Origin: CAWBQO01 sp963790965
GTDB taxonomy: Bacteria > Bacteroidota > Rhodothermia > Rhodothermales > DASSAV01
DNA length: 64,000 nucleotides
Direction: 5' to 3'
Assembly: GCA_963790965.1 (NCBI GenBank)
Contig: CAWBQO010000003.1
Location: 930,001 to 994,000 of the forward strand
Shown here: piece by piece, positions 18,548 through 27,877 of the stretch
How the letters are laid out: each line of letters starts with the position of its first letter
How positions within the stretch are numbered: position 1 is the first letter of the stretch
Notes under the pieces: generated by a model
The model's input: only the letters and a program-made list of their open reading frames with translations
Told to the model about the DNA's origin: nothing
The model's database searches: none
Program-made: the position numbers and the translations under genes

Positions 18548-20608
18548 ATGATGCGGTTCTTTAAGCCTCTGCCCGCGCTGCTCGTTGCGCTGGCGGTTTA
18601 TTCCGGCTGCGGAAGCGCCGAACGCGCCGTCCGGCCCGCGCAGACGGATCCCTCCGTGGTGGCCGTCATTGGGGATGAAACCCTGACGCTCAACGAGTTC
18701 GAGGCCCGCTATGCCCGCTCCGTGGGCGGGGCTGATGCCGCCCGGCAGGATTCTCTTGCCGAACTGAAGGATTTCCTGAATCGCTATGTCGATTTCCGCC
18801 TGAAGGTCCATGCCGCCGAAGCGGCCGGCTTGAGCGACGATCCTGCGATTCAAGCGGAGGTCGCGCAGTACCGCGATCAGCTTGCCCAGCCCTATTTAAT
18901 GGAGCAGGAGGTGATGGAGCCGCTTCAGCGCGCCCTTTACGGCCGCCTCAAGGAAGCGGTCAACACCAGCCACATCCTGGTCCGGGTGCAGCCGGATGCA
19001 TCCCCTCAAGATACGCTCGCAGCCTACAACCGCGCCGTGGCCATCCGTGACAGCGTGCTGGCAGGTGCCGATTTCGGCGACCTCGCGGAAAGATTGTCGG
19101 AGGACCCGTCCGCCCAGGCGCAGGGGCAGCCCGGCTACCGTGGGGAACTCGGCGTCATCCCGGCGGGGCGCGCCGTCGGTGAGTTTGAGGACATGGCGTA
19201 CAACACGCCCGTCGGGGCGGTGTCTCCCGTCTTCCGCTCCCAGTTCGGCTACCACCTGCTTCGCGTCAACAGCCGCAAGCCCGCATCGCCGGAGCGGCGC
19301 GTGGCCCACATCATGATCATCCCGGCTTCGCCGTCCGCCGCGGACAGCCTCGGAGCGATTCAACAACTCGAGGATCTTCGCAGCCGCGCCCTTGCCGGCG
19401 AGGACTTTGGCGCGCTCGCAAAGCAGTATTCGCAGCACCAGCAGTCCGGACAGCAGGGCGGCGATCTTGGCTTTTACCTTTCAGCGGACATCGAGCAGGG
19501 CGCGCCCGAGGGGTTCAAAGAGGCCGCTTTTGCGCTCAAGAATGAGGGAGATATTTCCGACGTTGTCGTCACGCCGTTCGGCATGCACCTCATCAAGCTT
19601 CTCGAAATAAAGGAAATCGGCTCCTATGAAAGTATGCGGGACGAGCTGAAGGGCCTTCTCGCACGGATGCCGCGCACCCGCGAGGCGCAGTCGAACTTCA
19701 TTAAGGGTGTGTTCGACCGGAACGCGCTCGCGATCGATACCGCTGCCGTCGTGTCCATCTTCGGTTCCGTTCCGGCAGATTCCCTGCTGCCGCACCTGCG
19801 CCGTCTCGACTTCGCCGACGCCGATCTGTCGCGGCAGGTCGTCAGCCTCGGCGACTCCGCATGGACGGTCCTAAACGTGGCCGAGTTCGCCGCAGCATCC
19901 AATGTGCCGTACAATCCCGATCTGACCGCGCAGGTTACCGCCATCCTTGATGCCTTCGCAGCGAGCAAGGCGATGCCCTACGCCATGGCCACGCTCGAAA
20001 ACGAGGACGCCGAGTTCGCCCGGATCATGCAGGAGTACCGCGACGGTATGTTGCTCTTCCGCCTGATGGAGGATTCCGTTTGGACCGCCGCCTCGCAGGA
20101 CTCTGCTGCTCTCGAAGCCTACTACGCGGCCCACGCCGCCGAGTACAATTTCGGCGACCGTACGCGCGTCGTGACTTTCTACTCCGGACGCCCCGCGACG
20201 CTCGAGCAGGTTGGCACGCTGCTCGGACAGGGCTACTCTCCCGAAGAGGTCCTTGCCGAAATGCGTTCCGATTCGCTCCTGAACATCCGGGTTGACACCA
20301 CCTACCTTTCGGGCGCTACGAACTCCGTGTTCGACCGCGCGCTTTCGCTCTCTGAAGGGCAGTACACCGAGCCGCTTCAGAATCAGCGCGGGTACATCCT
20401 GCTCCTGAACGCCGGAACGGACGCCGCTCGCCCGCAGACGTTTGCAGAAGCGCGCGCGGAAGTCGTGGCGGATTATCAGGAGGTGCTCGAAAAGGCGCTG
20501 ATGGAACGCCTGCGCAACGCGACCGTCGTGCGGACGTATCCCGAACATCTGGCCAATGCCTTTGCAGGTCAGCAGGATGAAAGCGGGGCCGTCTCCGCAT
20601 CGCGGTAA
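18548..20608 (+). CDS. Parvulin-type peptidyl-prolyl isomerase lipoprotein, two PpiC domains
   Basis: 686 residues. The start ATG at 18548 (MMRFFKPLPALLVALAVYSGCGS) gives a lipoprotein signal with Cys about residue 21. A SurA-like N-domain (VAVIGDETLTLNEFEARY) comes first. Two parvulin domains follow: NTSHILVRVQPDAS... to FRSQFGYHLLRVN, and RVAHIMIIPASPS... to VTPFGMHLIKLLE. Then comes a long helical C-terminal half with what may be a third, degenerate parvulin-like stretch. It probably folds or escorts outer-membrane proteins in the periplasm. It is first in a three-gene parvulin set and is followed by a terminator. Confidence 0.85.
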   Translation: MMRFFKPLPALLVALAVYSGCGSAERAVRPAQTDPSVVAVIGDETLTLNEFEARYARSVGGADAARQDSLAELKDFLNRYVDFRLKVHAAEAAGLSDDPAIQAEVAQYRDQLAQPYLMEQEVMEPLQRALYGRLKEAVNTSHILVRVQPDASPQDTLAAYNRAVAIRDSVLAGADFGDLAERLSEDPSAQAQGQPGYRGELGVIPAGRAVGEFEDMAYNTPVGAVSPVFRSQFGYHLLRVNSRKPASPERRVAHIMIIPASPSAADSLGAIQQLEDLRSRALAGEDFGALAKQYSQHQQSGQQGGDLGFYLSADIEQGAPEGFKEAAFALKNEGDISDVVVTPFGMHLIKLLEIKEIGSYESMRDELKGLLARMPRTREAQSNFIKGVFDRNALAIDTAAVVSIFGSVPADSLLPHLRRLDFADADLSRQVVSLGDSAWTVLNVAEFAAASNVPYNPDLTAQVTAILDAFAASKAMPYAMATLENEDAEFARIMQEYRDGMLLFRLMEDSVWTAASQDSAALEAYYAAHAAEYNFGDRTRVVTFYSGRPATLEQVGTLLGQGYSPEEVLAEMRSDSLLNIRVDTTYLSGATNSVFDRALSLSEGQYTEPLQNQRGYILLLNAGTDAARPQTFAEARAEVVADYQEVLEKALMERLRNATVVRTYPEHLANAFAGQQDESGAVSASR

Positions 20609-20625
20609 ACTGCGAAGGGACTAGG

Positions 20626-20661
20626 GAGAGGAGGTGGCTCGCGTCGCCTCCTCTCCTGTTT
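20626..20661 (+). terminator. Terminator after the first parvulin gene
   Basis: Arms 20626-20638 and 20643-20655 pair over 13 positions including two G-T wobbles, followed by CTGTTT. It lies 18 bases after the stop codon. Confidence 0.65.
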
Positions 20662-20682
20662 CATGCCGGATCCCGAGGGCGT

Positions 20683-21564
20683 ATGACCATGAACGGGCCA
20701 AAGACTTTACTGCGTGCCGCGGCGGTCCTGATTGCGTCGGGTGTCCTCTTTCTCGCCGCGTGCAACGAACCGGAACCCGCGCCGGACTATGTGGCAAGAC
20801 TCGGTGACCGGATTCTTACGCGCTCGGAGGTCGATTCGGCACTTTCCGCGATGGCAACCGGCATCGACAGCACGGAGGCGCAGCGTCAGATCGTGGAGCA
20901 GTGGGTCTCCGACGCTTTGCTCTATGAGGAAGCGGAGCGGCGCGGCTTGCGCACCGAACCGGACGTTCAACGCCTACTTCGAGAAAGCGAACAGTCGGTC
21001 CTGATCAGTGCCCTGCTCGCCCACCTTTACGACGAAGTCCCCGCCTCGCCCTCGGAGGCGGAGCTGGGTGCCTACTACGAGCGCTATAAGGATCAACTCC
21101 GCCTCCGGGAGCCGTTCGTTCGCGTTCGGTACCTTTCTACCGCCGACGCGGACTCGGCGCGCGCCGCGCTGAACCTCATGCAGCGCGCCCGCCCCTCGTT
21201 ATCAGACAACGCATGGATCCGCCTCGTGGCCCGCTTTGCTGCGGACAGGCAGGGGTCGCTCGCCCTCTCCTCCACGCATCAACCTGAAAGCCGCCTCTTC
21301 AGCAACGCCCCCGCCGTTCAGAATGCGCTCGTTGCGCTGAAGGAGGGCCAGATCAGCCCGATCATCGCCACAGACAGTCTCTACACCATCGTTCAACTCG
21401 TAGAGCGCGTGCCGGCGGGAAGCACTCCTGAAATGGAGTGGATTCGCGACGAGCTTGCAAGGCGGCTTGCCATCCAAAGCAGGAAACAGATGTATGCGCG
21501 TCAGGTACAAAAACTTCGCAATGAAGCCCTTGCGCGCGAAGATTTGGTCCTTCCCGAACCGTAA
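20683..21564 (+). CDS. SurA-N-domain lipoprotein, divergent peptidyl-prolyl isomerase
   Basis: 293 residues. The signal ends in VLFLAAC, a good lipobox. The N-terminal VARLGDRILTRSEVDSAL and LLYEEAERRGLRTEPDVQ match the SurA/PrsA chaperone core. Where the parvulin domain should be (about 130-240), only the end (ALVALKEGQISPIIATDSLYTIVQLVERV) is recognisable and the active-site His/Cys pattern is not visible. It therefore probably acts as a chaperone rather than an isomerase. It lies between two other parvulin genes. Confidence 0.75.
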   Translation: MTMNGPKTLLRAAAVLIASGVLFLAACNEPEPAPDYVARLGDRILTRSEVDSALSAMATGIDSTEAQRQIVEQWVSDALLYEEAERRGLRTEPDVQRLLRESEQSVLISALLAHLYDEVPASPSEAELGAYYERYKDQLRLREPFVRVRYLSTADADSARAALNLMQRARPSLSDNAWIRLVARFAADRQGSLALSSTHQPESRLFSNAPAVQNALVALKEGQISPIIATDSLYTIVQLVERVPAGSTPEMEWIRDELARRLAIQSRKQMYARQVQKLRNEALAREDLVLPEP

Positions 21565-21671
21565 GACCTTATCTCCCGGTGAATAGGTCCGCTATTTGCC
21601 CCTGACTCTTCGCAATCTTCTTCGCCTCCGATTGAGCGCCCGCCGCGCTTTCCATTACTTTTCCCGTCCGA

Positions 21672-23045
21672 ATGGTGTCCATGAATAAGGTCAACCGTGC
21701 GTTTCAGACGCTGCTTCTCTCTGCGCTTCTTGCTCTGATCCTTACGCCGGCCCGCGTCCAGGCGCAGGATCTTGGGGTCGTCGATGAGATCGTCGCGGTG
21801 GTCGGGGGCGAGATCGTCCTTCAGTCCGACGTCAACGCGCTCGTCAAAGGCATCATGCAGCAGCAGCAGGTGCCGTACTCGGATGCGCTCTGGAGCGAGG
21901 CCCTCGGGCAGATCATCAACCAGAAAGTGCTCACCGTGCAGGCAGAGAAGGACACGACCATCATCGTCACCGACGATCAGGTCGAGCAGTCTCTGAACCA
22001 GCGCATCAACCAGCTTGCGGCGCAGGTGGGCGGCGAAGGGCGACTCGAGGATATGTACGGCAAGAGCGTCATTCAGGTCAAGGACGATCTTCGCGGCGAG
22101 TTCAAGGACCGCCTTCTCGCCGAGCAGTTTCAGTCGCGCAAGATGCAGAGCATCAGCATTACGCCGAGCGAAGTGAAAGCCTGGTTCGCCCGCTTCCCCT
22201 CGGATTCCCTGCCGACGCTGCCGGCCACGGTTCGCATCGCGCACATCGTCCGTTATCCGGCGATCACCGAAGAGGCGCGCGAAGATGCCATGGACATCAT
22301 TACCGCGATCCGCGACTCCGTTGTAAACGGCACTGCAACCATCGAGGACTACGCGCAAAGATTTTCCGACGATCCCGGTTCAGCCGGCAACGGCGGCGCG
22401 TACACCGGCAGCCGGTTGAACGAACTCGCTCCCGAGTTTGCCGCTGTCGCAGCGCGCATCCCGACGGGCGAGATCTCGCAGCCCTTCGAAACGCAGTTCG
22501 GCCTGCACATCCTCCGGGTGAATGATCGCCGAGGCGACGTGGTGGACTTCAACCACATCCTTATCGCGTTTGACGAGAGTAAGTCCGACGGCACCGAGGC
22601 AATGGCCTACCTCAACACGGTCCGGGATAGCCTGATCAAGTACGAGATGCCGTTCGAACTCATGGCGAGGCGGCATTCCGAAGAACAGATGAGTGCGATA
22701 AGGGGCGGCCGCGTGGTGGACCCGCAGTCGCTCAATCGCGACCTGCCGCTGCAAGCGCTCAGCGTTGCGTGGCGCACGACGATCAATGCGCTCGAAGAGG
22801 GCGAGATAAGCCAGCCGACGGAGGTGGACTTGCTCGACGGCAAGCGCGCGTTCCACATCCTCTTGCTGCAGCGCAAAGTCCCCTCCCACCGCGTCGACAT
22901 CATCACTGATTACGAGCAGATCCGGCAGATCGCGCTCCAGGAAAAGCAGCAGCGCGAACTTGGCGAATGGCTGTCGAACCTCCGCAAGGACGTTTATATC
23001 GGCTACCGGGGCAAAGCCGCTTCTATGCCTATGGCCTCCCGGTAA
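21672..23045 (+). CDS. SurA-like periplasmic chaperone / peptidyl-prolyl isomerase
   Basis: About 455 residues, close to SurA of E. coli (428). A signal peptide ending ...RVQAQ makes it periplasmic. The N-domain is DEIVAVVGGEIVLQSDVNALV. The first parvulin domain runs from VRIAHIVRYPA to FETQFGLHILRVND; a second, less typical one runs from DFNHILIAFDES to GKRAFHILLLQRK. A short C-terminal helix completes the core. It should help outer-membrane beta-barrels fold. ATGs at 21672 and 21681 are both possible. moxR follows 65 bases later. Confidence 0.85.
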   Translation: MVSMNKVNRAFQTLLLSALLALILTPARVQAQDLGVVDEIVAVVGGEIVLQSDVNALVKGIMQQQQVPYSDALWSEALGQIINQKVLTVQAEKDTTIIVTDDQVEQSLNQRINQLAAQVGGEGRLEDMYGKSVIQVKDDLRGEFKDRLLAEQFQSRKMQSISITPSEVKAWFARFPSDSLPTLPATVRIAHIVRYPAITEEAREDAMDIITAIRDSVVNGTATIEDYAQRFSDDPGSAGNGGAYTGSRLNELAPEFAAVAARIPTGEISQPFETQFGLHILRVNDRRGDVVDFNHILIAFDESKSDGTEAMAYLNTVRDSLIKYEMPFELMARRHSEEQMSAIRGGRVVDPQSLNRDLPLQALSVAWRTTINALEEGEISQPTEVDLLDGKRAFHILLLQRKVPSHRVDIITDYEQIRQIALQEKQQRELGEWLSNLRKDVYIGYRGKAASMPMASR

Positions 23046-23110
23046 TCACCGCCGGAACGGCCCTGCCCTCGCCACGTCCGAACGCCCCTTTTGCTGCGCC
23101 GCCGCTCGAT

Positions 23111-24139
23111 ATGCTCTCTGCCGCCCCTCTGCCCGACCGTCACGCCGAGACACTCGATGACCTCCAGGCAGACTTTGCGCGCCTTCGAGCCGAAGTCGGC
23201 AAGGTCATCATCGGGCAAAACGAGGCCATCGACAACATCTTCGTCAGCCTCCTGTCAAGGGGACACGTCCTGCTCGTCGGCGTGCCCGGCCTCGCCAAGA
23301 CGCTCCTGATTCGCACGCTCGCGCGTTCGCTGCACCTCTCGTTCAGCCGCATCCAGTTCACGCCGGACTTGATGCCGAGCGACATAACCGGCACGGAGAT
23401 CATCGAGGAGGATCTTCAGACAGGCCGACGCTCCTTTCGCTTTGTGCGCGGACCCGTTTTCGCGAACATCGTTCTCGCCGACGAAATCAACCGGACGCCG
23501 CCCAAGACCCAGGCCGCCCTTCTGGAGGCGATGCAGGAGCACCACGTCACCGCCTCCGGCGAGACGTTCGTCCTGGAAGAACCCTTCTTCGTTCTCGCCA
23601 CGCAGAACCCAATTGAGCAGGAGGGTACCTATCCACTGCCCGAGGCGCAGCTCGACCGGTTCATGGTCAACCTGTGGCTGGATTATCCCTCGTTTCAGGA
23701 CGAGGTCGCCGTTGTGCGCAGCACCACGGGCATGACGCACGCGCCCGTTGAGGCCATCCTGAGTGCAGAAGCGCTCCAGCGCTATCAGGATCTCGTTCGC
23801 GAAATCCCCGTCGCCGATCATGTGATCGAGTACGCCGTCACCCTCGTCTCGCGTTCGCGCCCCGTGGACGCGCACGCGCCCGACTTCGTCAGGTCCTACC
23901 TTGGCTACGGTGCCGGTCCGCGTGCTTCGCAGTACCTGATCCTTGGCGCGAAAGCCCGCGCAGCGCTCGACGGCCGCTTCACGCCCCTGGTGGATGATGT
24001 TCGGGCGATGGCCGTGCCGGTCCTCCGCCACCGTATCGTGCCCAACTTCAACGCCGATGCAGATGGCGTTTCGGCAGTAGACATCATCCAGCGACTCCTT
24101 GCAAGCCTGCCCGCCACCGGCGTCCGTGAAAACCGGTAG
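23111..24139 (+). CDS. MoxR-family AAA+ ATPase
   Basis: 342 residues from ATG 23111; the longer frame overlaps the surA-like gene and adds unconserved residues. Walker A is GVPGLAKT, Walker B is IVLADEINRTPPKTQ, and sensor 1 lies in FVLATQNPIEQEGTYPLPEAQLDRF, all hallmarks of MoxR. These ATPases usually work with VWA-domain partners as chaperones for metalloenzymes or membrane complexes. No VWA or DUF58 partner is next to it here, which is unusual for the family. Confidence 0.9.
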   Translation: MLSAAPLPDRHAETLDDLQADFARLRAEVGKVIIGQNEAIDNIFVSLLSRGHVLLVGVPGLAKTLLIRTLARSLHLSFSRIQFTPDLMPSDITGTEIIEEDLQTGRRSFRFVRGPVFANIVLADEINRTPPKTQAALLEAMQEHHVTASGETFVLEEPFFVLATQNPIEQEGTYPLPEAQLDRFMVNLWLDYPSFQDEVAVVRSTTGMTHAPVEAILSAEALQRYQDLVREIPVADHVIEYAVTLVSRSRPVDAHAPDFVRSYLGYGAGPRASQYLILGAKARAALDGRFTPLVDDVRAMAVPVLRHRIVPNFNADADGVSAVDIIQRLLASLPATGVRENR

Positions 24140-24144
24140 AGGCT

Positions 24145-24759
24145 ATGCGCCGCAATGCCTTTCGACGCTTTGCCCTGTTAATACTGGCACCGCTGACGGC
24201 GCTTCAGTCATGTACGCCCTCCCCGCCTCGACAGGCGCTGCCGCCCATGGATGATAATCGTCCGCCCGTATGGAACGTAGCCGCCCTCGCCATGCGCATC
24301 CACGAGGCGAGCAACGCGGCGCGCCGCAAGGCCGGGCTGACGGAACTCGCGTGGGACGAGCCGCTTGCCGCCGTCGCAACGGCGCACAGCGGCAACATGG
24401 CCAGGCGCGGCTTCTTTGCCCACGAGAGTCCCGAAGGCGAGACGCCGTCGCAGCGCGCGGAGCGGCTTGGCGTCGTCTGCCGGAGGGAGGTCGGCATGAT
24501 GATTTACATCGGCGTTGCCGAAAACCTGTTCAAGACGCCGCCCTTCGGCAGTCATGAATACTACCGCCTGCCGGACGGCACCGAGTCGCGGACGTACCAC
24601 TTCAAGGATGAAGCCACGGTCGTGCGCGACGCCGTGGAGGGCTGGTTGAACAGCCCGCCGCACCGAGAGAACCTGCTCTCCCCTGACTTGCGGAGGCACG
24701 GCGTCGGGGTGGCCATTGCGCCGGACGGCACGCTGCTCATCACGGACGATTTCTGCTAA
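24145..24759 (+). CDS. CAP/SCP-domain lipoprotein
   Basis: 204 residues. The signal ends in LTALQSC, a plausible lipobox. The CAP domain is seen in IHEASNAARRKAGLTELAWDE, AHSGNMARRGFFAHESPEGETPSQRAE and the C-terminal WLNSPPHRENLLSPDLRRHGVGVA. The family includes SCP/PR-1-like secreted proteins and YkwD of Bacillus; the biochemical function is mostly unknown. It begins 5 bases after moxR, so it is probably co-transcribed. Confidence 0.8.
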   Translation: MRRNAFRRFALLILAPLTALQSCTPSPPRQALPPMDDNRPPVWNVAALAMRIHEASNAARRKAGLTELAWDEPLAAVATAHSGNMARRGFFAHESPEGETPSQRAERLGVVCRREVGMMIYIGVAENLFKTPPFGSHEYYRLPDGTESRTYHFKDEATVVRDAVEGWLNSPPHRENLLSPDLRRHGVGVAIAPDGTLLITDDFC

Positions 24760-25109
24760 CGCGCCGCCTCGGACACGTCCTGCTGCGTGGCGGCCAGCTC
24801 GGCCGTCTTGGCAAGCGTCTCCCGGAGCAGCCCAGCCGTGCGCGCCACGACGGCAGCGTTCGACTCGTCGCCACGCTCGCGCAGGGCCGCTTCGAACCGG
24901 CGAAGCACCTCGTCGAGGCTTCCACCCGCGCGTAGCAGCGAGCGCTCGATGCCTTCAAAAGAATCACTCGCTCCGTTCCCTCGCGCCGTCAGCTTCTCTC
25001 TGCGCTCCGGCGTGACGATCCTTTCGATGCGGTATGTAGCCAGCGGCTCGGCGGAGCCGATGGGCCTCTCGCGCCGGTAAAGGACGTTGTGCGATACGGA
25101 GGTTGACAT
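24756..25109 (-). CDS. Hypothetical protein, helical
   Basis: 117 residues, no recognised family. The N-terminal half is polar (YRRERPIGSAEPLATYRIERIVTPERREKL); the second half is a continuous amphipathic helix (EGIERSLLRAGGSLDEVLRRFEAALRERG), possibly a coiled coil. It is convergent with the CAP gene, overlapping by 4 bases. Codon use matches its neighbours, which supports it being real. Confidence 0.55.
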   Translation of the reverse strand: MSTSVSHNVLYRRERPIGSAEPLATYRIERIVTPERREKLTARGNGASDSFEGIERSLLRAGGSLDEVLRRFEAALRERGDESNAAVVARTAGLLRETLAKTAELAATQQDVSEAAR

Positions 25110-25255
25110 GGCGGCAGAGGTTCATTAAACGGCAGTGGCGAGCCAAAAGGCTTCGTACAGATTTCACGCAGCGCCGGCCGAGTAGTTCACGTCGAGACTA
25201 CCTTCTAATTGGAAGAGCTTGTTCCTTCTACCCCGAAGGTCGCCGCAAACGTCAT

Positions 25256-26152
25256 TTATACGCCAGCCACTTTGTCTTCCCAAGCCTCCAGAATCGCCGC
25301 CGGGTCGAGCGCGAACACACTCGACAGCGCCTCGTAAAGCGCCGGATGGCGACCTCTTAGCGCCGCCGGACGCTCAAAGAAGTTCTCCACCGAGACCGCG
25401 AAAAACTCTGCCGTGTTCGTCGCTGCATACCGCCGCAGCAGCGACTTCCCGATGGAAGCGGCGCGCATCTCGCGCCGGGCCAGCTTTTCCCACGCTTCGA
25501 TGGAAGAGGAGTCGAGGAGAGACGGAATGCCGTCCGCCGCATGGTTGGCGAAGTCGAACAGGTGCGCCAATTCGTGCAGGACGACGTTGCTGCCGTCCTC
25601 AGGATGCTCCCAACTCTCGACGACCGCGCGGGCGGAGAGGATGATCGGCCCCTGCTGGTGCGCCATTCCGTCGAAATCGGCGTAGTCGCCGCCTTCGTAG
25701 GCGTCGTCGAAGCGGTCCGGATAAAAGAGAATCGTCTGGAACGTGGGCAACTCCCATTCCGGCAGTCCGTGCAGGAGCAGCGCGCCCGCCGCAGCCACCC
25801 CGGCGCACATCTCGGCCGTCACGGTGACGCCCGCTACGCTCTCGAACCGCCATTCGGCGAGGATGAACTGCATGTCGCGGGCGAAGCGCGCCTGGTCCTC
25901 CGGCGGCAGCGCGCGGTAGAGCGGTACGTGCTCGTCCAGCCAGCACTTCCATTCCGCCGGTGGTTTTCGGCGCGCGGCACGAAACCGGCGATAGGGGCGG
26001 CGGAGGCCGAAGAACAGCGCCGCGGCACCCACGAAAAGCCCGAGGATCCAGCCGCCATGCACCTCCTGTTCCGCTACGAACCCCGTCGCAACGCCAAGCA
26101 GGAGCGCGAGGCCGCCGGTAAAGACGAGCGCGGATGTTCGAACAATCTGCAT
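25256..26152 (-). CDS. MtfA-like M90 zinc metallopeptidase with membrane anchor
   Basis: 298 residues. Two hydrophobic helices in the first 55 residues anchor it in the membrane; E. coli MtfA lacks these. The catalytic HELAH (His193, Glu194, His197) and the downstream NTAEFFAVSVENFFE, which supplies the third zinc ligand, match the MtfA/M90 family. ILFYPDRF and GPIILSA precede the active site as in MtfA. In E. coli MtfA affects glucose-uptake control through Mlc; that link is not shown here. The gene faces away from the flagellar cluster that begins 180 bases later. Confidence 0.85.
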   Translation of the reverse strand: MQIVRTSALVFTGGLALLLGVATGFVAEQEVHGGWILGLFVGAAALFFGLRRPYRRFRAARRKPPAEWKCWLDEHVPLYRALPPEDQARFARDMQFILAEWRFESVAGVTVTAEMCAGVAAAGALLLHGLPEWELPTFQTILFYPDRFDDAYEGGDYADFDGMAHQQGPIILSARAVVESWEHPEDGSNVVLHELAHLFDFANHAADGIPSLLDSSSIEAWEKLARREMRAASIGKSLLRRYAATNTAEFFAVSVENFFERPAALRGRHPALYEALSSVFALDPAAILEAWEDKVAGV

Positions 26153-26282
26153 AAGCGAAGTAGTCCTCCACCGTCATCGAGGTGGCAAAAGATGCCGGAA
26201 AAATAGGAAAAAGGCATCAGCGGACAGCCGTCCGGCACCGCCACAGCATCCAAAGGGCACGCAAAGGGCACGCCGGCCGCTT

Positions 26283-26298
26283 TGGCAAAGCCTTTGTT
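26283..26298 (+). promoter_or_regulatory. Possible sigma-54 promoter upstream of flgF
   Basis: TGGCAA-AGCCT-TTGTT: the -24 GG and -12 elements have the obligatory 10-base spacing, but GC is replaced by GT at -12. It lies about 35-45 bases upstream of the flgF ATG. It is the weakest of the sigma-54-like sites in this window. Confidence 0.35.
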
Positions 26299-26330
26299 GA
26301 GGCAGTCCTTAAACCAAACCACGCCGAAAG

Positions 26331-27053
26331 ATGCTCCTACGCCTCCAGAACAGCTACGCATCCATGAACGAGATGATGCGGGCGCAGGAACGCACAGCCA
26401 ACAATCTGGCCAATGCGAACACCGTCGGCTACCGGGCCGATCGCAGCTTTACGACCGCGCTCAACGAGCGGCTCGACGAAGAATCGGCACCCCGCACCGA
26501 CCGCGTCGCCACGCAGTGGGCGGATCAGGCGGCCGGTTCCTACGAATCAACCGGCAACCCGCTCGACGTTGCCATCAGCGGCGAAGGCTTCTTTGCCTTG
26601 CAGGATGAGGAGACCGGCGCATCGCGCTACTCCCGTGCCGGACGGTTCGTGCTCGATGCGGAAGGCACGCTGCGCGACGCCGGCGGCCTCGCCGTCGAGG
26701 GCGAGGGCGGGCCGATTCAGATTCCCAACGACGGCGGCGAAATTGCCATTGCCTCCGACGGCGAGATCACCGTCGATGGGCAAAGCGTCGGCAAGCTGCG
26801 CGTCGTCCGTTTCGAGAACCCCAGCGCGCTGCGGCGGCTCGACGGCGCAGCCCTCGATGCCGGCGAACAGATCCCTGAAGACATCGCGAACCCGCAAGTG
26901 CGGCAGGGCTTCGTCGAGGGCAGCAACGTCGACCCGATGAAGGAGATGATCAACATGATCTCCCAGTTCCGCCTCTTCGAATCGCAGCAGAAGGCGATCC
27001 AGTCCTCCAATCAGATACTGAGCGCGATCACCCGCGATCTCGGCCGATTTTAG
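26331..27053 (+). CDS. flgF: Flagellar basal-body rod protein FlgF
   Basis: 240 residues. The rod/hook N-terminus LRLQNSYASMNEMMRAQERTANNLANANTVGYRA and the C-terminal VEGSNVDPMKEMINMISQFRLFESQQKAIQ are those of the FlgF/FlgG rod family. It is assigned FlgF because a more typical FlgG follows and it precedes it in the usual order. It forms part of the proximal rod in the periplasm. It is the first gene of the first flagellar run. Confidence 0.9.
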   Translation: MLLRLQNSYASMNEMMRAQERTANNLANANTVGYRADRSFTTALNERLDEESAPRTDRVATQWADQAAGSYESTGNPLDVAISGEGFFALQDEETGASRYSRAGRFVLDAEGTLRDAGGLAVEGEGGPIQIPNDGGEIAIASDGEITVDGQSVGKLRVVRFENPSALRRLDGAALDAGEQIPEDIANPQVRQGFVEGSNVDPMKEMINMISQFRLFESQQKAIQSSNQILSAITRDLGRF

Positions 27054-27075
27054 CAACCGATAAACCCGTACGAAT

Positions 27076-27864
27076 ATGCTCCGCGCGCTCCACACAGCGG
27101 CCCTCGGCATGGCCGCCCAGCAGACCGGCGTCGACAACATCGCCAACAACCTCGCCAACGCCAACACGACCGGTTACAAACGGTCCACGGTTGTTTTTCA
27201 GGACCTTCTCTACCAGTCCATACAGGCAGCAGGTGAGGGCGAAGCCGGCGGCACACCGCCGCCCGCCTCTCTCCAGCTCGGCAGCGGCGCAGCCGCCATC
27301 GCCACCGTTCGCAATTTTACCCAGGGCAGCCTCGTCGATACCGGCAACTCGCTCGACTTGGCCATCAACGGCGACGGATTTCTGCAGGTGCGCAAAACCG
27401 ACGGCACCGTCGCCTTTACCCGCGACGGCTCCCTCTCGCTCAATGCCAACGGCACGATCACGACCCAGACCGGCCTTCCGGTGGAGCCGGACCTGAGCGT
27501 CCCGTCCAACGCGACGGAGATCCACATCAGCCAGGACGGCATTGTCAGCGCCCGTCTACAGGGCGACACGGACATGATCGAGATCGGGCAGCTTGAACTC
27601 GCACGCTTCCAGAACTCCGCCGGTCTTCGCTCCGTCGGCGGCAATCTTTACGAACAGACGGAAGCCAGCGGCGAGCCTTCTATTGGAACCCCCGGACAGG
27701 ACGGCCTCGGAACGGTCCGGCAAGGCTACCTCGAAGGTGCCAACGTGGACGTGGTGCAAGAAATGGTCAACCTCATCTCCGCCCAGCGCGCCTACGAGAT
27801 CAACTCGAAGATGGTCACCACCAGCGAAAGCATGCTCCAGGTGGCCAACAACCTCAAGCAGTAG
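27076..27864 (+). CDS. flgG: Flagellar distal rod protein FlgG
   Basis: 262 residues, the normal FlgG length. The N-terminus LRALHTAALGMAAQQTGVDNIANNLANANTTGYKRS and the C-terminus QGYLEGANVDVVQEMVNLISAQRAYEINSKMV are nearly canonical FlgG. It builds the distal rod that passes through the P and L rings. It sits 22 bases after flgF and is followed by a 395-base gap before flgA. Confidence 0.97.
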   Translation: MLRALHTAALGMAAQQTGVDNIANNLANANTTGYKRSTVVFQDLLYQSIQAAGEGEAGGTPPPASLQLGSGAAAIATVRNFTQGSLVDTGNSLDLAINGDGFLQVRKTDGTVAFTRDGSLSLNANGTITTQTGLPVEPDLSVPSNATEIHISQDGIVSARLQGDTDMIEIGQLELARFQNSAGLRSVGGNLYEQTEASGEPSIGTPGQDGLGTVRQGYLEGANVDVVQEMVNLISAQRAYEINSKMVTTSESMLQVANNLKQ

Positions 27865-27877
27865 GCCCCCCTCTTCT

